A stretch of 5,057 nt of DNA from Chloroflexota bacterium. Its GTDB lineage: Bacteria > Chloroflexota > Dehalococcoidia > Lucifugimonadales > UBA1127. Every line of letters begins with the position of its first letter. Within the stretch, counting starts at the first letter, position 1. Of this stretch, positions 1-5,054 are shown piece by piece. Where the stretch lies: assembly GCA_028873745.1 (NCBI GenBank), contig JAPPNT010000034.1:1-5057 (forward strand), in the 5' to 3' direction. Both the position numbers and the translations under genes were made by a program. The notes under the pieces are model-generated. The model saw only the letters and a list, made by a program, of their open reading frames with translations, searched no databases and was not told where the DNA came from.

Positions 1-96
1 TTTTATGGGGTTCACCATGGGGGGGGGGGGGGGGGTGCGGGCCTAGGTGGGGCCGGGGGGGGTGCACGTGGGGTCCGGGCTGCTAAACCCCGGCCC
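1..96. other. low-complexity, probably low-quality contig end
   Basis: This stretch holds a run of 17 consecutive G at 19-35, further G runs at 53-62 and C runs around 88-99, and a TAG at 44-46 in the frame of the downstream gene. The downstream protein should have roughly 170 more residues here (the PYR domain), but no frame gives recognisable sequence of that kind. Coherent family-like protein begins near base 97 with the residues PRPVEIEVPPD. The simplest reading is error-laden sequence at an assembly end rather than a real regulatory region or a real start of gene. Confidence 0.6.
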
Positions 97-1231
97 CCCG
101 CGCCCAGTCGAGATCGAGGTCCCGCCGGACACGCTGGCCGAGGCGCTGGACGTCGAGCTGCTGGAGCCGGCCATGTACGCTCGCCCCGAGCCGCCGTCGG
201 ACTCCATCGCGGAGGCGGCGCGGCTGCTGGCCGAGAACGACGGCAAGGTGCTCATCTGGGCGGGCGGCGGCGCGAACTCGGAGGCGGCGTCGGTCGCGCT
301 GACGCGGCTGGCGGAGCGGCTGCAGGCGCCGGTGTTCACGACAGGTGAGGGCAAGGGCGCCATCTCGGACCGCCACTACCTGTCGCTGGGGTCGCCGCGG
401 GGGCGCGAGGAGGCGATGCAGCGGGTGGTGGCCGACCACCCCGTCGTGCTGGCGGTGGGGACGCGGCTGGCGACGGCCAACCTGCCCGAGGGGCACCGGG
501 TCGTGCAGATCGACGTGGACCCGGAGGAGATCGGGCGCAACTGGAAGGACACGCTGCCGGTGCTGGGCGACGCGACGCTGTCGCTGGAGCGGCTGCACGA
601 GGCGGTCTCGGGGCTGGCCGGGCCGAGCGCGAGCCGGCAGGCGGAGTTCGAGGCGTTCCGCGCGGCGCGTTTCGACCCGGCGAACCTGATGGAGCCGCAG
701 GGGTCGTTCATGCGGGCCATCCGCAACGCGCTGCCGGAGGACGGCATCTTCGTGTCGGGCATGACGCAGATCGGGTACTTCAGCCGGGCGTACTATCCGG
801 TGTACAAGCCGGGGACGTACATCACGTCGTCGTACTCGGGGAACCTGGGGTTCGCGTTCCCGACGGCGCTGGGGGCGAAGGTGGCGCGGCCCGACACGCC
901 GGTGGTGTGCGTGTCCGGCGACGGCGGCTTCATGTACAACGTGCAGGAGCTGGCGACGGCGGTGCAGTACGGCATCAACACGGTGACGGTGGTGTTCAAC
1001 GACAACGCCTACGGCAACGTGCTGCGGGAGCAGGTGCGGCGGTTCAACGACCACCCCTACGGCGCGGAGCTGCACAACCCCGACTTCGTCCGCATGGCCG
1101 AGTCCTTCGGCGCGCGGGGGCTGCGCGTGGACGACGCCGACGCGCTGGAGACGGCCATCCGGGAGTCCATCGCCATCGAGGCGCCGACGCTCATCGAGGT
1201 GCCGGTTGGGATGATGGAGTCATCGTTTTAG
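47..1231 (+). CDS. thiamine-diphosphate-dependent enzyme (acetolactate synthase-like), 5'-truncated
   Basis: This is the C-terminal two thirds of an enzyme of the acetolactate synthase/benzoylformate decarboxylase superfamily, which uses thiamine diphosphate and Mg2+ to cleave or join 2-oxo acids; the substrate cannot be told here. The open frame gives 394 residues against about 550 for full-length members. Residues 19-28 (RPVEIEVPPD) match the end of the PYR domain. Residues about 51-190 form the central domain (GKVLIWAGGGANSE, then VVQIDVDPEEIGR). Residues about 220-385 form the PP domain, with the cofactor motif GDGGF at 291-295 and the paired NDN at 318-320. The GTG at 47 follows an in-frame TAG and is unlikely to be the true start, because the N-terminal domain is missing and the first 50 bases look unreliable. 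The end, VPVGMMESSF, stops just before a sharp GC drop. Family membership is firm; the specific name is not. Confidence 0.85.
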   Translation: MGPGGVHVGSGLLNPGPPRPVEIEVPPDTLAEALDVELLEPAMYARPEPPSDSIAEAARLLAENDGKVLIWAGGGANSEAASVALTRLAERLQAPVFTTGEGKGAISDRHYLSLGSPRGREEAMQRVVADHPVVLAVGTRLATANLPEGHRVVQIDVDPEEIGRNWKDTLPVLGDATLSLERLHEAVSGLAGPSASRQAEFEAFRAARFDPANLMEPQGSFMRAIRNALPEDGIFVSGMTQIGYFSRAYYPVYKPGTYITSSYSGNLGFAFPTALGAKVARPDTPVVCVSGDGGFMYNVQELATAVQYGINTVTVVFNDNAYGNVLREQVRRFNDHPYGAELHNPDFVRMAESFGARGLRVDDADALETAIRESIAIEAPTLIEVPVGMMESSF

Positions 1232-1264
1232 GGGGTGGGAGGCGTTCGGGCGCGGTCAAGTCTC

Positions 1265-1663
1265 TTATGGCAGCAAAATCAATTGATTCTGAATAAGCTG
1301 CATTTTCACCAATATCTGCACCTCTTCTTCAATGACAAACTGCCAAGGCTGTCGCCCTTGCCGCATCACCGCAATGGCGAGCTTTTGGAGATGCTCTGAC
1401 GTAACTCTTTCAGCATAACGCTTTTCCCACCCCGCCTGGTAAAATTCTTGCTGCAGCTGAACAACCCTCTTTCTCTCTTCCTCAAGGTCACGTAAGAGGT
1501 CACTGAACTGACTGGCCTCTACCACTTCATGGGGTTGTGGCCATTGGAATCGCATATTCAATAGGAGCGCGTGCAAACCCCGCATGTCTTCCAACTCTTT
1601 GGCATAGCGTTCCAATTCATCTTCCAGCGCAGACCTGAGGTCTTCTGACGTTTCACCCGGCAT
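1265..1663 (-). CDS. hypothetical coiled-coil protein beside the methyltransferase-nuclease gene
   Basis: I do not recognise this 132-residue protein. It is rich in Glu, Leu, Arg and Gln and is predicted mostly helical: residues 6-35 (DELERYAKELEDMRGL) and about 50-77 (LLRDLEEERKRVVQLQQ) show heptad-like hydrophobic spacing typical of coiled coils. A WPQP break lies at 41-44, and a hydrophobic helical tail covers about 107-131. No signal peptide, cysteine cluster, helix-turn-helix or enzyme motif is visible, so a cytoplasmic, self-associating or partner-binding protein is most likely. The ATG at 1661-1663 has a GGAAGG-type ribosome site 4 bases upstream and a promoter with a perfect TTGACA box. 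It is convergent with the upstream enzyme gene (33-bp gap) and divergent from the methyltransferase. Its base composition matches the methyltransferase and differs from the flanks, so the two probably arrived together. A role in the restriction-modification module is inference only. Confidence 0.6.
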   Translation of the reverse strand: MPGETSEDLRSALEDELERYAKELEDMRGLHALLLNMRFQWPQPHEVVEASQFSDLLRDLEEERKRVVQLQQEFYQAGWEKRYAERVTSEHLQKLAIAVMRQGRQPWQFVIEEEVQILVKMQLIQNQLILLP

Positions 1664-1695
1664 ACTGCCTTCCCCCCGACAAAACAGATTGCGGA

Positions 1696-1724
1696 AACGT
1701 ATCCCCGCAAGGCAGCGTTGTCAA
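1696..1724 (-). promoter_or_regulatory. candidate sigma70 promoter for the coiled-coil gene
   Basis: Read on the minus strand, a perfect TTGACA (-35, bases 1724-1719) is followed after 17 bases by TACGTT (-10, bases 1701-1696), which keeps the key first TA and last T. Transcription would begin near 1689, giving a leader of about 25 bases before the ATG at 1663. The spacing and exact -35 support it; the -10 match is only 3 of 6. Confidence 0.45.
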
Positions 1725-1760
1725 CTAACCAACTATCCATGCCCTTGAGAGGCCATAGCC

Positions 1761-1769
1761 TGCTATCAT
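1761..1769 (+). promoter_or_regulatory. candidate extended -10 promoter for the methyltransferase
   Basis: The sequence TGCTATCAT is an extended -10 (TGn followed by TATCAT, 5 of 6 to TATAAT). There is no good -35 at normal spacing: TTGAGA at 1745-1750 is only 13 bases upstream. An extended -10 can act without a strong -35. A start near 1776 would give a leader of about 27 bases to the ATG at 1803. It points away from the coiled-coil promoter, so the 139-bp gap would be a divergent control region. Confidence 0.35.
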
Positions 1770-1792
1770 GCTTGGCGAGGCTGCCGATTGAC

Positions 1793-1799
1793 GGGAGAG
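1793..1799 (+). promoter_or_regulatory. ribosome binding site that favours the ATG at 1803
   Basis: GGGAGAG lies just before the ATG at 1803. An in-frame TTG at 1788 is also possible, but it would place this Shine-Dalgarno sequence inside the coding region and has only weak purine-rich sequence before it. Homologous proteins, as I recall them, begin a few residues before the conserved LYFGDNLDIL, which also fits 1803. Confidence 0.55.
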
Positions 1800-1802
1800 C
1801 GC

Positions 1803-2729
1803 ATGACAGACTGGAAGAACACGCTGTACTTCGGGGACAACCTTGACATCCTGCGCGAGCACGTGCCGGACGAGAGTGTTGACCTCATCTACTTGGACCC
1901 ACCGTTCAACTCCAACGCCACGTACAACGTGCTATTTGAGGAGGCGACTGGCGAGGCTTCAGCCGCACAGATACAGGCCTTTGACGACACTTGGCACTGG
2001 GACATAGAGACTGAGCGGGCCTACCGGGACGTGGTGACAAACGGGCCCAAAAGGTTGGCCGACCTGCTGCAAGCAATGCGCCAGTTCCTAGGCCAGAACG
2101 ACATGATGGCCTATTTGACGATGATGTCCCAACGTATGGTTGAACTGCATCGAGTTCTCAAGGCAACAGGAAGTATCTATCTGCACTGCGACCCGACAGC
2201 AAGCCATTACCTCAAGTTGGTGATGGACGCGGTCTTCGGTCCGCGCAATTTTCGGAATGAGATCATTTGGCGATACAAGAAGTATCAAAAGGCCGACATG
2301 CAGTACTTCTCGCGCAATTCCGATAGGATCCTTTACTACCTTCGCTCAGAGCGTGCCTCCTTTACTCCGATATTTTCGCCTTTGAAGACTTCCAAACGCT
2401 TCCTTAAGCGCGAATGGGACAAAACCACGAAACGCATCGTCAACGCAAAGGACGAGCACGGACGAGTTCAGTACATAACCATAGACCAAGAAAAGGTTGA
2501 TGATGTGTGGGATTTGCCTTATTTGATGCCTGCTGCAAAGGAACGCCTCGGCTACCCCACGCAAAAGCCAGAGACGCTACTTGAGCGGATCATTCAAGCT
2601 AGCAGTGACGAAGGGGATGTAGTGCTGGACCCATTCTGCGGATGCGGAACGGCAATCGCGGTCGCGGAGCGGTTGGGACGGCGGTGGATCGGCATAGACA
2701 TCACGCATTTGGCAATCTCACTGCTCTAG
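1803..2729 (+). CDS. beta-class N4/N6 DNA methyltransferase module, ended by an amber codon
   Basis: It transfers a methyl group from S-adenosylmethionine to adenine N6 or cytosine N4 in DNA (N6_N4_Mtase family). From the ATG at 1803 the product is 308 residues. The order of motifs is that of the beta class: catalytic DPPF at 32-35, HCDPT at 128-132, a variable target-recognition region at about 157-235, YPTQKP at 251-256, and the cofactor-binding DPFCGCGT at 276-283 with an acidic GIDI at 297-300. The chain stops at TAG 2727-2729, only eight residues after GIDI. In remembered relatives the protein runs on for nearly 200 residues (HLAISLI, then a basic residue and RL) into a nuclease domain. 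Here the same reading frame resumes directly after the TAG with SRLQSTFG. The core methyltransferase motifs are all present, so this part alone might still methylate. N4 versus N6 specificity and the recognised sequence cannot be read from the motifs. Confidence 0.88.
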   Translation: MTDWKNTLYFGDNLDILREHVPDESVDLIYLDPPFNSNATYNVLFEEATGEASAAQIQAFDDTWHWDIETERAYRDVVTNGPKRLADLLQAMRQFLGQNDMMAYLTMMSQRMVELHRVLKATGSIYLHCDPTASHYLKLVMDAVFGPRNFRNEIIWRYKKYQKADMQYFSRNSDRILYYLRSERASFTPIFSPLKTSKRFLKREWDKTTKRIVNAKDEHGRVQYITIDQEKVDDVWDLPYLMPAAKERLGYPTQKPETLLERIIQASSDEGDVVLDPFCGCGTAIAVAERLGRRWIGIDITHLAISLL

Positions 2730-2774
2730 AGTCGGCTGCAAAGCACATTCGGAAGCAAGCTGTCTAAGTATGAC
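2727..2774 (+). other. in-frame amber codon and linker joining the methyltransferase to the nuclease module
   Basis: The TAG at 2727-2729 is the only stop between 1803 and the TAG at 3300-3302 in this frame. Codons 2730-2774 read SRLQSTFGSKLSKYD and lead into VVGVPQDIE, which is what is expected of the linker in fused relatives. TAG is one base change from AAG, CAG or GAG, and relatives have a charged or polar residue at this spot. No ATG and no convincing ribosome site precedes the nuclease part: the nearest GGAAG, at 2751-2755, is about 20 bases from the GTG at 2775. A point nonsense mutation, a base-call error or readthrough all fit. Confidence 0.7.
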
Positions 2775-3302
2775 GTGGTGGGGGTGCCCCAGGACATTGA
2801 GAGCGCGCGGGCGTTGGCGACGGAGAGCGGGCAGGATGGGCGTTTCCAGTTCGAGTACTGGGCGCTGGGGCTGGTGGACGCGAGGCCCGGCAACAACCGT
2901 CGCAGGGGCGCGGACGCGGGCGTGGACGGGTACATCAACTTCTTTGACGACAACTCCGGCAAGGCCAAGACGGTGCTGGTGCAGGTGAAGAGCGGCCATG
3001 TACAGCGGAATGTCATCGCCACGCTAAAAGGTGACATGGAGCGAGAGAAGGCGGAGATGGGTCTGCTGGTGACGCTGGAGCCGCCAACCCGGCCGATGGA
3101 GCAAGAAGCGGCGTCAGCGGGCTTCTACGTGCCGGAACACTTTCCCGACCAACAGTTCCCGCGGGTGCAGATTGCGACCATTGAAGACTTGTTGGACGGG
3201 AATGGCCCTCATGTGCCTCGCCTCGGTCTGGCAGATGCGCCGACGTTCCGTCGGGCGCCTCGGCGACGGCGGTCGGAGGGAGAGGCGCGGCGGATGCTGT
3301 AG
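2775..3302 (+). CDS. PD-(D/E)xK (Mrr-like) nuclease module, C-terminal part of the interrupted methyltransferase fusion
   Basis: This is the likely DNA-cleaving half of the restriction-modification polypeptide. The coordinates give the longest frame from a GTG (175 residues), but homology-like sequence begins at 2730, and I doubt that GTG is a natural start. Numbering from the ATG at 1803 through the amber codon, the putative nuclease residues are Glu351 in FEYWALGL, Asp375 in GADAGVDG, and Gln394/Lys396 in VLVQVKSG. This E...GxDGxxD-like...QxK arrangement is that of Mrr-type restriction endonucleases. A conserved-looking segment follows (EREKAEMGLLVTLEPPTRPM, then EAASAGFY), and the protein ends in an Arg-rich tail, RRAPRRRR. 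The combined chain would be 499 codons, a normal size for the fused family. Its composition is more G/C rich than the target-recognition part (41 of 60 at 2821-2880). Family placement rests on motifs and memory; activity is unproven, and it is probably untranslated unless the stop is bypassed. Confidence 0.7.
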   Translation: MVGVPQDIESARALATESGQDGRFQFEYWALGLVDARPGNNRRRGADAGVDGYINFFDDNSGKAKTVLVQVKSGHVQRNVIATLKGDMEREKAEMGLLVTLEPPTRPMEQEAASAGFYVPEHFPDQQFPRVQIATIEDLLDGNGPHVPRLGLADAPTFRRAPRRRRSEGEARRML

Positions 3303-3314
3303 GGCTTGCGGCCC

Positions 3315-3348
3315 CCGTTCACCCTTCGATTTCCCTCAGGGCGAACGG
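3315..3348. repeat. dispersed palindromic repeat, copy 1 (possible terminator)
   Basis: CCGTTCACCCT (3315-3325) and AGGGCGAACGG (3338-3348) form an 11-base inverted repeat with one mismatch around a 12-base loop. The blocks CCCTTCGA (3322-3329) and TCAGGGCGAACGG (3336-3348) recur exactly at 5005-5012 and 5042-5054. It lies 12 bases after the nuclease stop and could end transcription, but there is no T tract after the stem. Similar short palindromes are common in Chloroflexota genomes, from memory. Confidence 0.6.
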
Positions 3349-3371
3349 CCCCACCCTTGTCCTCCCCCTAG

Positions 3372-3390
3372 ATACCGGTTCTGCCGGTAT
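3372..3390. repeat. short perfect hairpin, REP-like
   Basis: ATACCGG (3372-3378) and CCGGTAT (3384-3390) are perfect inverted repeats around the loop TTCTG. The context TAG before and GACGG after resembles the widespread intergenic palindromes of the form ATTCCGG...CCGGAAT-GACGG that are scattered in GC-rich bacterial genomes. There is no T tract, so a dispersed repeat is more likely than a simple terminator. Confidence 0.5.
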
Positions 3391-3407
3391 GACGGAGTGC
3401 GGCAAGG

Positions 3408-3437
3408 TTGGCGCACGCGCCCCCGCTCAGGTAGACT
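3408..3437 (+). promoter_or_regulatory. candidate promoter for the aroQ-peptidase operon
   Basis: TTGGCG (3408-3413, 4 of 6 to TTGACA) and TAGACT (3432-3437, 4 of 6 to TATAAT) are separated by 18 bases. The predicted start near 3444 leaves a leader of about 29 bases before the TTG start codon. It is the best-placed match in the gap, but it is weak and unsupported by other data. Confidence 0.35.
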
Positions 3438-3442
3438 GGGGA

Positions 3443-3468
3443 CACCGGCGCGCATGGGCCGGTGGAGG
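3443..3468 (+). promoter_or_regulatory. leader hairpin and ribosome binding site that decide the aroQ TTG start
   Basis: CACCGGC (3443-3449) pairs perfectly with GCCGGTG (3458-3464) around an 8-base loop. The last stem base is the first base of the Shine-Dalgarno sequence GGAGG (3464-3468), which sits 4 bases before the TTG at 3473. The ribosome site supports TTG as the start, because no ATG or GTG lies in frame nearby. The stem could hide part of the site or stabilise the 5' end of the mRNA. Confidence 0.5.
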
Positions 3469-3472
3469 TAGT

Positions 3473-3916
3473 TTGCGGATTCTGTTGGTGAATGGTCCCA
3501 ATATCAATATGCTGGGGCGGCGGGACCCGTCGTTGTATGGGACTACGTCGCTGGCGGAGATCGAGGCTGCCGTTGCCGCGCGGGCGAGCGAGCTGGGGGC
3601 CGAGGCGGTGTGCTTCCAGTCGAACCACGAGGGGGCGATCGTCGACTTCCTGCAGGCGAACGCGGCGGGGGCCGACGGGGTCATCCTGAACGGCGGGGCG
3701 CTGACGCACTACGGGCTCTCGCTGCGGGACGCGCTCGTCGACGCGGGGCTGCCCGTCGTCGAGGTACACCTGTCGAACATCCACGCGCGGGAGCGGTGGC
3801 GGCGGCAGTCGGTCACGGCGGAGGTGGCGCGGGGCGCCATCGCCGGGCTGGGGTGGCGCGGATACCTGTATGCGGTAGACTACCTGGTGGAGCACCTGAA
3901 GGAGAGTGGGTCATGA
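3473..3916 (+). CDS. aroQ: type II 3-dehydroquinate dehydratase
   Basis: It converts 3-dehydroquinate to 3-dehydroshikimate by trans-dehydration, the third step of the shikimate route to aromatic amino acids, as a cytoplasmic dodecamer in characterised members. The product from the TTG start is 147 residues, the usual length. It starts MRILLVNGPNINMLG, with the flexible lid RRDPSLYG at 16-23 carrying the catalytic Tyr22. Residues recalled from the Mycobacterium tuberculosis enzyme all appear with a constant offset of -2: Arg17, Tyr22, Asn73, His79, Glu97, His99, Arg106 and Arg110, with the signature VEVHLSNIHARE at 95-107. The substrate loop reads NGGALTHYG at 73-81, where most members have NPGAxTHTS, so the usual Pro and Thr are replaced. 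The stop overlaps the next start by four bases (ATGA, 3913-3916), so the two genes are probably one translationally coupled operon. The lack of an ATG makes the start moderately certain. Confidence 0.92.
   Translation: MRILLVNGPNINMLGRRDPSLYGTTSLAEIEAAVAARASELGAEAVCFQSNHEGAIVDFLQANAAGADGVILNGGALTHYGLSLRDALVDAGLPVVEVHLSNIHARERWRRQSVTAEVARGAIAGLGWRGYLYAVDYLVEHLKESGS
3899..3904 (+). promoter_or_regulatory. ribosome binding site of the Xaa-Pro peptidase
   Basis: AAGGAG lies inside the 3' end of aroQ, 8 bases before the ATG at 3913. It sets the start of the peptidase and supports coupled translation through the ATGA overlap. A much longer upstream open frame exists, but it runs through aroQ and has no such site. 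Confidence 0.7.
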
Positions 3917-5004
3917 AGCACAGGCTGGAGCGGCTGCGGGAGAAGTTTGCCACCCTGGAGCTGGACGCGTTTTTTGTCTCGTCGCCGGAGAACCGGCGGT
4001 ACCTGTCGGGCTTCGTGGGCTCGGCCGGGTACCTGGTCATCAGCCGCGACGCCGCCGTGCTGGCGACGGACTTTCGCTACACGGAGCAGGCGGCCCTGCA
4101 GGCGCCGGACTTCCGCGTCGACCGCATCAGCGGCGGCCTCGGGTGGCTGCCGGAGCTGTTCAAGGAGCTGGGCGTCAAGCGCGTCGGGTTCGAGGCGGGG
4201 CACATGACGGTCGCGCTGCACTCGGCCATCGTGAACGCGATGAAGGAGGACGAGGACGCGAAGGACGTGAGCCTGGTCGCGACGGCGCAGTTCATCGACC
4301 CGCTGCGGGCCATCAAGGACCCGGACGAGCTGGCGCTGGTGACGCGGGCGATGGAGATCGCCGACCACGCCTTCGCCGTCGTCTCGCCGACGATCGAGGT
4401 GGGCGAGACCGAGGCGTCGGTGGCGTGGCGGATGGAGTGGGCGATGCGCGAGGCGGGCGCGGAGGCGCTGGCCTTCGAGACCATCATCGCGTCGGGGCCG
4501 AACGCCGCCAAGCCGCACCACCACCCGACGGACCGGCCCATCGGCGCGGGCGAGCCGGTGGTGATGGACTTCGGCGCGCGGTACATGGGCTACAACAGCG
4601 ACATGACGCGCACCATCTGCCTGGGCGAGCCGGACGAGATGTTCCGCATTGTGTACGACACGGTGCTGAACGCGCAGCAGACGGCGTCGGTCACGGTCAC
4701 GCCGGACATGACCTCGGGCGAGGCGGACGAGATCGCGCGGGACATCATTGAGAAGGCGGGGTACGGCGAGCGGTTCGGGCACAGCCTCGGCCACGGCATC
4801 GGGCTGGCGGTGCACGAGTACCCGCGGGTCAGCCCGCGGTGCGACGACCCGCTGGTGGACGGGACGATCTTCACCATCGAGCCGGGCATCTACATCCCCG
4901 GCTGGGGCGGCGTGCGCATCGAGGACACGGTGGTCATGGAGAACGGCAAGGTGCGCTCGCTGACGACGTCGCACAAGCACGAGAACCCGAGGCACGCGGG
5001 GTAG
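3913..5004 (+). CDS. M24B metallopeptidase (Xaa-Pro aminopeptidase/dipeptidase)
   Basis: This enzyme removes the N-terminal residue before proline from peptides, or splits Xaa-Pro dipeptides, using two metal ions (usually Mn2+ or Co2+) in the cytoplasm. At 363 residues it is a normal size for the short bacterial members. The N-terminal creatinase-like domain covers about 1-130 (FFVSSPENRRYLSGF near the start, DFRYTEQA near 56). The pita-bread catalytic domain follows from about 135 (AIKDPDELALV). All five metal ligands are present: Asp219 (MDFGA), Asp230 (YNSDMTRT), His294 (SLGHGIGL), Glu323 (TIEPGIY) and Glu337 (RIEDTV). His290 and His301 (VHEYP) are the usual accessory histidines. No signal peptide is seen. 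It follows aroQ with a four-base overlap, an order shared with Bacillus yqhS-yqhT. Choosing between aminopeptidase and dipeptidase (PepQ-like) activity is not possible from sequence. Confidence 0.92.
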   Translation: MKHRLERLREKFATLELDAFFVSSPENRRYLSGFVGSAGYLVISRDAAVLATDFRYTEQAALQAPDFRVDRISGGLGWLPELFKELGVKRVGFEAGHMTVALHSAIVNAMKEDEDAKDVSLVATAQFIDPLRAIKDPDELALVTRAMEIADHAFAVVSPTIEVGETEASVAWRMEWAMREAGAEALAFETIIASGPNAAKPHHHPTDRPIGAGEPVVMDFGARYMGYNSDMTRTICLGEPDEMFRIVYDTVLNAQQTASVTVTPDMTSGEADEIARDIIEKAGYGERFGHSLGHGIGLAVHEYPRVSPRCDDPLVDGTIFTIEPGIYIPGWGGVRIEDTVVMENGKVRSLTTSHKHENPRHAG

Positions 5005-5054
5005 CCCTTCGACAGGCTCCTTCGAGGGCCTCAGGACGGAGTCAGGGCGAACGG
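5005..5054. repeat. dispersed palindromic repeat, copy 2 (expanded)
   Basis: CCCTTCGA (5005-5012) and TCAGGGCGAACGG (5042-5054) match copy 1 at 3322-3348 exactly, but here they are separated by 29 bases instead of 6. The spacer contains AGGCTC, a second TTCGAGGG and a CTCAGGAC, as if the element had been partly duplicated. It starts at the base after the peptidase stop codon and may be cut by the window end. Confidence 0.55.

Noticed and set aside
19..35. G run as a G-quadruplex regulatory element
   Set aside because: It is a homopolymer at a probable poor-quality contig end, not a set of separated G tracts.
83..1075. Long minus-strand open frame of 330 codons opposite the thiamine-diphosphate enzyme
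   Set aside because: It is an Arg/His/Val-rich antisense shadow caused by the high-GC third positions of the real gene, with no recognisable domain.
1558..1740. Minus-strand 60-residue frame overlapping the start of the coiled-coil gene
   Set aside because: It overlaps the better-supported frame and its promoter and has no domain.
2775..2777. GTG as an independent start of the nuclease gene
   Set aside because: There is no Shine-Dalgarno sequence at useful spacing, and the family-like sequence begins upstream in the same frame, right after the TAG.
3302..3314. GGGC-GCCC mini-hairpin overlapping the nuclease stop as a terminator
   Set aside because: It has only four base pairs and no T tract, and is expected by chance at this GC content.
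3610..3912. Extension of the peptidase frame upstream through aroQ
   Set aside because: The residues are Arg/Ala/Gly-rich shadow sequence of aroQ, and a clear ribosome site and ATG lie at 3899-3915.
3880..4995. Long minus-strand open frame of 371 codons opposite the peptidase
   Set aside because: It is a low-complexity, Arg/Val/His-rich mirror of a well-supported metallopeptidase gene that has all its metal ligands.
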